Shown: piece by piece, positions 55,771 to 63,033 of the stretch
How the letters are laid out: the number at the start of each line of letters is the position of its first letter
How positions within the stretch are numbered: position 1 is the first letter of the stretch
DNA from: Nemertoderma westbladi
Lineage: Eukaryota; Xenacoelomorpha; Nemertodermatida; Nemertodermatidae
Length of the DNA stretch: 63,033 nt
Direction of reading: 5' to 3'
Assembly: GCA_032718475.1 (NCBI GenBank)
Contig: JAUCBJ010006612.1
Location: 1-63,033 of the forward strand
The notes under the pieces: generated by a model
Told to the model about the DNA's origin: nothing
Databases searched by the model: none
What the model saw: the letters and a program-made list of their open reading frames with translations, nothing else
Position numbers and translations under genes: made by a program

Positions 55771-58018
55771 TTAAAGGATACAGCTTCTTTGTTGCAGTAA
55801 GCAATAAAGTTGAAAGTACCGGTCAACCGGTAAACCTGAACCGGTACATCTGTAGGTCAGTAGGCCCAACTGCCAGAACCGGTACTGCCGTAGGTCCGTA
55901 GGTCCAACTGCCAGAACCGGTAATTCTGTAGGTCCGTAGGCCTAGCTGTCCTAACCGGTACTTCCGTATAAGTACACTAGTATTATTCGATTTGATTGTT
56001 GCATACCGGTAGGCTGTTAAGGGATTAGGGATTGATCACCCCTTATTCCTTTATATGGTTTACTTATTTCTGTCAAGTTTTATTTATTTGTAGGCCAGTA
56101 TTGAACAGAAGGCGTGTAAACCTGATCAGATTGTACAGACAATTTGTAGGCTGAGCTGTTGTCTGATTGCTGTTAAGTCTGAACGGATTGCAGTGTGTGT
56201 AGATCACCTGTCCGATAAAGAACGGTTAGGAAGTAGGGGCAGCGAATGCTGTAAGGTAAACCCCCAACTAAAGAATAAGTCGTACTACTGGGTTAGAACG
56301 CATACTCCCTAATCATTTCGGAGTCTGCATGTCCTGTAGTTTATTTAGGCTTGAGAGTAGTCTGCCATCGTTTAGTCTGTACTTTGTTTGTGTAAGTCTG
56401 TACGGGTAGCGTATAATTTTATTTAGATAATTTGTAGGCTGGATAGTTGTCTGGCTGTTATTAGGTCTGAACGGATTGCAGCGTGTGTAGATCACTTGTC
56501 CGATAAAGAACGGTTAGGAAGTAGGGGCAGCGAATGCTGTAAGGTAAACCCCCAATTAAAGAATAAGTCGTACTACTGGGTTAGAACGCATACTACCTAA
56601 TTATTTCGGAGTCTGCATATACCGTAGTTTGCTTAGGCTTGATAGTAGTCTGTCAGTGTTCGGTCTGCATTTTGTTTGAGTGGTTTGTACGCGTAGCGTA
56701 ATATTTATTATTCAGAGTTTATGCGATTATTCGCAACATTCATTCCCCAAGTTTGTTCCTACAGTAATTGTGTTTGTTATACATACCGCTATAGTTAAAT
56801 TAACCCCGGTACTACACGGGCTGCTTGGCGTAGGTAAAGACTGGTGATTTTGTGCATCGGTCACTCCAGCAGATGCCGTGGTTCTTTTAGCTGTTCAAGT
56901 ATATTTAACTACAGATTATATGTTGTACAAGTACTCGTACCTAATTTAGGGTTTAGTGTACAGTGCTTTCCGAAAGTAATTAGTGTAGGCATTATATTTG
57001 TGTTGTAAAGTGGTTAATAGGCACGTTCGATTAGCTCTATTAACTTCTAGGTAGGAACACTCCGTGATACATAACGTAGTACCTGTAGCGATACGGCTAT
57101 AGGTCGTCAGGCGGTGGTATTTTCCTATCTGGACAACGCAGTGTATTTACTACTACTTATTATTTCAAATACCGTAGTACCCTGTCCGTTGTAATAACCA
57201 GATTTCTAACCCTTTGTTAGGCTGGTTTGTAGACTTCTTGTAAAATTACCCTAAAAATTAATATTTTGTGTTTTTTGTAAATTTTTGTGTTTATTTAGAG
57301 ATTGTAATCTCACCCGAATTGTACGTAATTTGTAGTATTAAGTAACTTAGGTAAATTAGAATTATTTGTTTTAGTGTCCTATAAGTAACACTTCACTGAA
57401 AGCGCACCGCTTTGAGTAGTGATTACTCCCCAGAAATAATAACATTTATTTCAAACATTGACAAAACCCATTAAAACGGGTATATATATATATTATAAAT
57501 CAAATCTAACGATTTATAAATAGTAGGCCTACCATACAACCATTAGGTCTCCATATCAGTTGGTCTACTGCTCAAATAGCGGTAATAAAGTAAGTAAAGT
57601 AACCAAGTAACCCTAAAATTCAGAAATTCAATTATTTAAAATAATTGATATACCGGTACTTACGATAGGCCTATTATCTTTATTTCAATAAATTTAGGCT
57701 GAAATTATACCGGTACTTGTAATTAATTCTAGTCCAGAATTATATATACTACAAACTGTAAGCTGTATACCGGTATTCCCGATAGGCCTATTATATATTT
57801 ATATATTTGTGCTAAAATTATACCGGTATTCTGTGATAAACCTAGTCTGTAATAATAGTTATATATACTATAAGCATACCGGTATTCTAATATATTATAT
57901 ATCACGCTACACTGAGTAGCAGTACCGGTAATTAATTACTAGGCTAGCAGTTAATACTGAGTTACTAGACTTGCTCAGACTGTAATACAGCAGTAGACAT
58001 TCAACTGTACACATAAAC
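55771..58018 (+). other. 5' leader of BEL copy 3 with tandem repeats
   Basis: 2.25 kb colinear with the leader of copy 1. Contains TACCGGT-rich short repeats (55815-55965), the ~288-bp tandem pair at about 56150-56715 (GAACGGATTGCAG at 56181 and 56469), and a distal TACCGGTAT/TAGGCCTAT repeat (57650-57900). Confidence 0.75.
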
Positions 58019-61000
58019 ATGTCTGATACTAAGCAGAACCTGTCAGACAGTTTATTAGATGTAACTATCTGCGACTCAGACAGAGGCGTAGAACCTTCTA
58101 GTCGTAAGTTCAGTTCACCTCCCACTGTGAGGAAAGTCATCCCTCCAGTAGTAATAAAAGAACCTAGGCTGGTCCAACATCGTAGGTCTATCATAGGCAC
58201 TCGAGCTCAGGTCAAACGGGACCAAGAAGCAGCGGAACAGCAACAACCCGCGAGACAAGAACTTACTTCTCAACGGCCCAACAGCTCCAGTAGTGAGGAT
58301 ACTGTAGAGCTGACACCCGAGCGCGGAGCAAGGATGACGGATGTGGTTTATTCGGATCCCCTTCTCATCCTTCCTGCAGCCGTACTCACTAGGTTATTGA
58401 TCGCTGTGGAAGAACACCAGATCGATTGGGCGAGAAGCCAGCGTTCAACTAGAGATAGTTATGCTGGATATACAAGGGAAGAACTGAAGTCCATGGTCGA
58501 GTCGCAATGGAACTTCCCCGGACCCGGACTCCCGTTTGATTTATCAGAAGCTGCCTGGGAAGACATACACCGGATGGGAGTAGCCAAGGAAACCATCGAT
58601 CCAGCTGTGTGGAAGAGGTCCGCAGCCGGATACGCACAGGGATTCTTCAGCTCTATAGAGCGATTAAAAGAACAACTGTTTCAACAACCTCAAGGACCTC
58701 AAGAGCAGGGATTGCTGCTTTATCAAGTTAGAGAAAGAATTCTACGAATCAGGCTAATCTTATCAGCCTTTGAGGAGGCTTCTAAACGAAGACAAGACAC
58801 GTCGTTGCAAGTTGCCGTAAAGACTTGGTTTCAACGGGTGAGTCTCCAGGTTCAAGGAACAGCTCAGTGGAAAGCTCAGCTGGAGGAGCGCTCAACCCAT
58901 GGAGAATCAACAGACGCTACTTATTCCCAAGTGGAAAGTGAAGCGACGGCAGAGAAACCGCATAAGAGGGATGCCATTGACATCTATCTGTCGGACTATC
59001 AACGTTTTTTAGGTAATGACGAGTTGAGGAGAAGGTTAGAGGGACTTAGCCCTAATAGTGAAGGAACCAAGCTTGTGTTGGATGCCATCGATGTGGAAAT
59101 GAGGGCCGCGAATCAAGCTAAATTCGATGAACAACTCCGCCTGACAAGAGTCCAAGAAGAACAAGTAAAGAAAAAACGTATAGAAGACAGAAAGGCAGCG
59201 GCAGTAGCAGCAGCAGTGGCAGCTGCAGAAGCAGAAACAAAAGCGGCAGCGGCAGAGGCAGCGGCAGAGGCAAAAGCGGCAGCGGCAGAGGCAGCGGCAG
59301 AGGCAAAAGCGGCAGAAGCAGAAAGAAAGGCGGCAATGGCAGCGGCCGAAGCGGAAAGAAAGGCGGCAGAGGCAGTGGCAGAAGCAGAACGGAGAGCGGC
59401 TGAAGAAACCATCCAATTAGAATTGGAAAACATTCAGGAGAATCAAGACTGCATAAGTAAACAGTTAACAGCTAGTAATATGCAGATGATGAATCGATCT
59501 ACTCCCAAAAGACAGGGATATACATCATCTGAGGAAGGCGATACCACCGATACTGAAGGCAAAGGAAATAGATCTCGTTTAAGCAGACGTAAAAGAACAT
59601 TCCACCGTCAGAAATTGCCTGATTTGCCTCCAGCTGTTAGAAGGCAACTAAATAACACCAACTTAGGTAGTACAGAACCCACAGACCAAACAGTTAAAAT
59701 AGAAAGACTCCCTACGATAGTAGATGAGCCTGAAATAATTAGGCCTGTTCTTGAAATCACCCCTTCGGTGATAGACACACCTGTACTCCCTGAAGTTACC
59801 TCTAAATTCCCTCTGCATAGCACTAAGCTACCTGTGCCCCGTAGAACTGCCCCGGAGACAGTTCAGGTCCTGGACCCCGAGCGAAATATTCATAATTTGT
59901 CGCCCGTTGTCCCTTGTCCGCCCGCTACAACGTTGGCGACTCCCGCTTCGGCGGTCGAATGGGTGGACGAGAGACGGCGGGGGATGGATATCCTGCTCGG
60001 GCAGATGCAGGAGACTGTCCAGCAATTCAAGGGCACAGTAAGGGAAAGTAGGCTAGAGTTGCAAGAAGTGCAGCAAAGTATCGCGCTCGAACGCGATAAA
60101 TTAGTAAACACACAAAGGGGTATACCACCACCCTCAGTAACAATGTGTCAACCTGTTAGGTCTGAAGTATCTCATGCGCAAGGTGTGGAGCCTACACGCA
60201 TATATACTGCTAGCGAAGTAGAAACTCCTATAGTGAACCCTATTAAGGGTAATTATAGACCTGTTGATAATGACATTACCTATAGAACTGATCATAATCT
60301 GAGAAATTTATATACCGATAACTCGATATTAAATAACACGATGGCCCAAGAAAGTTTTACGCGTCAAATGGCTAGAACCGAAGCCCGGCAAGCGGTAAAG
60401 GTGGGAGAGATCGTCAAGTTCAATGGAGATGAGATGAAATGGTTACCTTTTAATGAATATTACAAAGATAACATACAGAACTCTGTACTATCTAATGGAG
60501 AAAAACTTAGATACCTCATCGAGTGCTTGGAAGGATCTCCCAAGTTAATGGCGTTAAAGTTTATTGGACATCCAGACGGATTAAGACAAGTTTGGGATAC
60601 ACTAAACATCAGGTATGGTAATAGGAATAACATCGCTGGGTATTTGTATGCAAAGTTGGTAGCGCCCCGAAAGTTTATTAGCAGCGGAATTATCGAGTTT
60701 TCCGATGAGATTCAGGAGATCTGTAGACAATTAGATTGGCTAGGTAAGTCTCAGGAGTATCAGAATGCTATGGTTATTAGAGCAGTGGCTTCTACTTTAC
60801 CGAAGGGTGGAGTAGGTACACGCTGGGATAAGAAAGTGTTATATATGATGGAACAACAACGACGAGACCCTACCATGGCTGATCTCATGTCATTCCTAGA
60901 TGGAGAAGTGAAATTACAGCTCCTGAAACTGTCCAGAGAGAAGACACCGGAAAACAAGGTAAGTGAAAAACCCGTCTCTAGGAGAAAGGTAACACCAGTG

Positions 61001-63033
61001 TGTTATACAGACGACGGCGAAAGCCAGACTTCTCAAGGAGAAGATAGCGGGAAAGACACCGATAGATCTTATTATGTCAATAAAATGCCTAAAGATCAGG
61101 TAAGTAAATTCAAGTCTCGAACAAATGACAGGAGAGAACAGGTAAGAAAAACTCCTCCCACGTCTCCCAAGAGAATTCAGGTGAGAAAGCCCGAAGAAAA
61201 GGCAAGTGTACACAATGTGACTCAAAATAAGGTAAGTAACATCAAACCGAAATGTGCGCTGTGCGACGGGACCCACCATTTGAATAGGTGTGATGAATTT
61301 CTAAAGAAATCATTAACGGAGAGACGCGAAGTCATGTGGGATAAGCGGTTATGTTATAATTGCCTCAGACAAGGACACCAACGGCGAGCCTGTTTCTCTG
61401 ACATAAGGTGTGCAAAGTGTGGTGCGAAACATCATATCTTGTTGCACGCTGAATTCGATCGAAATAGTCCGAATCAGGTAAGTGATTCCGAGCTACATGT
61501 CCAATTCAGTGATGTGAACGACACTGATCAATCTGAGATGGAAGGATTCTATACAGACGAGTTCTCCGACGAAAACGAATCCTGTTACATGATAAATACC
61601 GCAGTGTATCGAGCACTCACATATGAAAAAGATACAGACAACGACTTTACTCTAACTACTTCTGAGCGACAACCATCTTGGAAAGAGCCATCTTCCAATG
61701 TAGGGATCCGAGAGTTTCCTGTGGTGCAAGTAAGGGTTCACGGACCTGAGAGGAGTTATGTAGTGAACGCCCTCCTTGACTCCGGTAGTACAGGAACATT
61801 CATCGACAAAGAGCTAGCCGAAGATATATTTGCTGGACAACCCAAGTTCCAAACTAAGCTCAACATGTCAGGCATTATGCAAGTTTGGAAATCTACAATA
61901 ACAGCTGATTATTATGTAGGCGCGTTGTCCACCCCACAAGACGAACTAGGAGAACATAGCATAAGGTCAGTGAAAATGGTGGCTATAAAGAACTTCGCTA
62001 CTACTCAAGCAGACCTTTATAATTGGGACGAGGATGAGAGCATCCAACATCTTAACATACCTCGATTCCAGACTGATTATCCTGGAGTGCAAATACTCAT
62101 CGGCCAAAACGCGCATGAGGCGCTGGAGACATTAGAGAAACGGCCTGCTCAACCGCAGCCCCTACAGACCTATGCGGTAAGAACTAGAGTAGGTTGGTAC
62201 TTTACTGGCCCTTCCCGTAGAACACTCAGAGAAAGACTACCGCAAGAGAGCGTCTGCCAGGTGAGTGAATGGGAAGATGATACTAGTGAGGGAGACGATT
62301 CAACTGAGGGAATTCCATACTCCTCAGATAACGACGACGTTCACCAGCTTTTTGATGAGGAGAATACCATCGATCTCCTTAAGGAAAACGAGGCTTGGCA
62401 AAACCAAGTTAACTTATGTCAACTTCTCTATCCATCTGAACGAGAAGCTTATAACGACGAGTTAAATGACGTCATTGAGCGTTGCAATGCCAAGACTCGA
62501 GATGAACATGCTGTACGATTCTTTACGCAAGAGGCGGTAGAGCCCAATTCCTACGATAAAGCCTTGTCGGTGGAAGAGGAAAGGGCCAAGCAGATCCAAG
62601 AGACAACTACACGTTTCCTCAAAGATCAAGGAAGGTACGAAGTCGGTTTACCTTTTCGCAAGAGAGAACCGAAGTTCATCAATAACAGACCTTTGGCGGA
62701 AAAAAGAATCGCGCAACTCCATCGACGCCTTACGGCTAATTCTTCAGCTAAAGCAATGTATCAAACACAGCTGGAAAAATTTATTAGTAAGGGATACGCG
62801 GAGAGAGTACCGGAAGAAACACCTGTGACTGAAAGAACGTATTACTTAACCCACCATTACGTTCCTAATCCCGGTAAGCCACATGAAGTGAGAGTAGTGT
62901 TTGATGGCTCCGCTCTTTACATGGGTCAATCCCTTAACTCTGAATTGTTACCCGGACCCAACTTGCTTCAATCTTTGTTGGGAATTCTTTTAAGATTGAG
63001 ACAATATTCGATTGCTTTCGCCTCCGATATAGA
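58019..63033 (+). CDS. BEL/Pao Gag-Pol polyprotein, 5' part (Gag, protease, RT start)
   Basis: From ATG 58019 the frame appears open to the window edge (about 1671 codons). The parts follow copy 1: N-terminal region, Ala-rich coiled coil (59190-59400), DUF1759-like Gag core (about 60400-60950), cysteine motifs CALCDGTHHLNRC (61256-61294), CYNCLRQGHQRRAC (about 61350) and CAKCGAKHH (about 61410), and protease LLDSGSTGTFID (about 61772). After the point where copy 1 is deleted (about 62338) it continues through an acidic linker into RT: YLTHHYVPNPGKPHEVRVVF (about 62845-62905), GQSLNSELLPGPNLL, and IAFASDI at the edge, the start of the catalytic-Asp block. No stop or frameshift was noticed, so this may be a potentially functional element. 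RNase H, integrase and the 3' LTR lie beyond the window. Confidence 0.92.
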   Translation, partial: MSDTKQNLSDSLLDVTICDSDRGVEPSSRKFSSPPTVRKVIPPVVIKEPRLVQHRRSIIGTRAQVKRDQEAAEQQQPARQELTSQRPNSSSSEDTVELTPERGARMTDVVYSDPLLILPAAVLTRLLIAVEEHQIDWARSQRSTRDSYAGYTREELKSMVESQWNFPGPGLPFDLSEAAWEDIHRMGVAKETIDPAVWKRSAAGYAQGFFSSIERLKEQLFQQPQGPQEQGLLLYQVRERILRIRLILSAFEEASKRRQDTSLQVAVKTWFQRVSLQVQGTAQWKAQLEERSTHGESTDATYSQVESEATAEKPHKRDAIDIYLSDYQRFLGNDELRRRLEGLSPNSEGTKLVLDAIDVEMRAANQAKFDEQLRLTRVQEEQVKKKRIEDRKAAAVAAAVAAAEAETKAAAAEAAAEAKAAAAEAAAEAKAAEAERKAAMAAAEAERKAAEAVAEAERRAAEETIQLELENIQENQDCISKQLTASNMQMMNRSTPKRQGYTSSEEGDTTDTEGKGNRSRLSRRKRTFHRQKLPDLPPAVRRQLNNTNLGSTEPTDQTVKIERLPTIVDEPEIIRPVLEITPSVIDTPVLPEVTSKFPLHSTKLPVPRRTAPETVQVLDPERNIHNLSPVVPCPPATTLATPASAVEWVDERRRGMDILLGQMQETVQQFKGTVRESRLELQEVQQSIALERDKLVNTQRGIPPPSVTMCQPVRSEVSHAQGVEPTRIYTASEVETPIVNPIKGNYRPVDNDITYRTDHNLRNLYTDNSILNNTMAQESFTRQMARTEARQAVKVGEIVKFNGDEMKWLPFNEYYKDNIQNSVLSNGEKLRYLIECLEGSPKLMALKFIGHPDGLRQVWDTLNIRYGNRNNIAGYLYAKLVAPRKFISSGIIEFSDEIQEICRQLDWLGKSQEYQNAMVIRAVASTLPKGGVGTRWDKKVLYMMEQQRRDPTMADLMSFLDGEVKLQLLKLSREKTPENKVSEKPVSRRKVTPVCYTDDGESQTSQGEDSGKDTDRSYYVNKMPKDQVSKFKSRTNDRREQVRKTPPTSPKRIQVRKPEEKASVHNVTQNKVSNIKPKCALCDGTHHLNRCDEFLKKSLTERREVMWDKRLCYNCLRQGHQRRACFSDIRCAKCGAKHHILLHAEFDRNSPNQVSDSELHVQFSDVNDTDQSEMEGFYTDEFSDENESCYMINTAVYRALTYEKDTDNDFTLTTSERQPSWKEPSSNVGIREFPVVQVRVHGPERSYVVNALLDSGSTGTFIDKELAEDIFAGQPKFQTKLNMSGIMQVWKSTITADYYVGALSTPQDELGEHSIRSVKMVAIKNFATTQADLYNWDEDESIQHLNIPRFQTDYPGVQILIGQNAHEALETLEKRPAQPQPLQTYAVRTRVGWYFTGPSRRTLRERLPQESVCQVSEWEDDTSEGDDSTEGIPYSSDNDDVHQLFDEENTIDLLKENEAWQNQVNLCQLLYPSEREAYNDELNDVIERCNAKTRDEHAVRFFTQEAVEPNSYDKALSVEEERAKQIQETTTRFLKDQGRYEVGLPFRKREPKFINNRPLAEKRIAQLHRRLTANSSAKAMYQTQLEKFISKGYAERVPEETPVTERTYYLTHHYVPNPGKPHEVRVVFDGSALYMGQSLNSELLPGPNLLQSLLGILLRLRQYSIAFASDI

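Larger units (their letters stand above)
54562..63033 (+). mobile_element. BEL/Pao retrotransposon, 5' part (BEL copy 3), runs off the window
   Basis: Closely related to copy 1 but in the opposite orientation: LTR 54562-55770, leader 55771-58018, gag-pol from 58019. Unlike copy 1 it retains RT sequence through the last base. The right half of the element is not in the window. Confidence 0.93.

Overview
The window is nuclear DNA of an animal, most likely a non-model invertebrate. The basis is two metazoan-type metabolic genes (a THEM2/ACOT13-like thioesterase and an EF-hand ATP-Mg/Pi carrier) and three BEL/Pao retrotransposon copies; BEL/Pao elements are known only from animals. Overall AT-rich composition, many satellites and constant use of the palindromes TAGGCCTA and TACCGGTA fit a marine invertebrate, but I cannot name a lineage.

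Layout. 1-3485: non-coding, with a GT-rich minisatellite and a 1.1-kb AT satellite of higher-order structure. 3486-7142: an intact 1218-codon gene with a TruD/PUS7-like pseudouridine synthase fold that has lost the expected catalytic Lys-Asp motif and carries an in-frame 102-residue tandem duplication in an acidic tail. 10371-10906: a TTAA-flanked inverted-repeat element. 11013-11462: ACOT13-like gene (minus). 13233-14104: a non-autonomous hAT element with an 8-bp target duplication. 14767-16218: SCaMC-type carrier (minus). 17800-18200: a decayed piece of a zinc-knuckle ORF family.

18215-32076 is a nested block: the 5' part of a non-LTR retrotransposon (plus strand) split by a complete 12.6-kb BEL/Pao element (minus strand, two 1190-bp LTRs, 5-bp duplication GCATG). 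That BEL copy keeps one open gag-protease frame of 1662 codons but has lost reverse transcriptase, most of RNase H and integrase. 32121-33554 is a leucine-rich-repeat gene directly abutting the LINE remnant. 33555-40058 holds hairpins, a tRNA-like SINE, a LINE 3' fragment and a drifting ~20-bp repeat field.

40059-51007 (minus) is a second, decayed BEL/Pao lineage (gag, protease, RT without its active-site segment, RNase H, integrase with two catalytic residues replaced) followed by a minisatellite and by a broken ORF chain of about 825 codons with three perfect CCHC knuckles, which I do not recognise. A near-perfect 154-bp-arm palindrome sits at its 5' end. 51793-54085 is a second LINE copy (minus), also lacking its 3' half. 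54562 to the window end is the 5' LTR, leader and gag-protease-RT frame of a third BEL copy, closely related to the first, in opposite orientation and apparently open to the last base.

The host-like genes are all single-exon in this window and share no evident pathway. The unifying theme is layered transposon insertion, with retained open frames in some copies and heavy decay in others. Most notable observations: a pseudouridine-synthase fold without its catalytic motif; a run of consensus 5' splice-donor sequences inside BEL gag-pol kept in two copies; an RT-less BEL with an unbroken frame; and the unrecognised three-knuckle ORF family.
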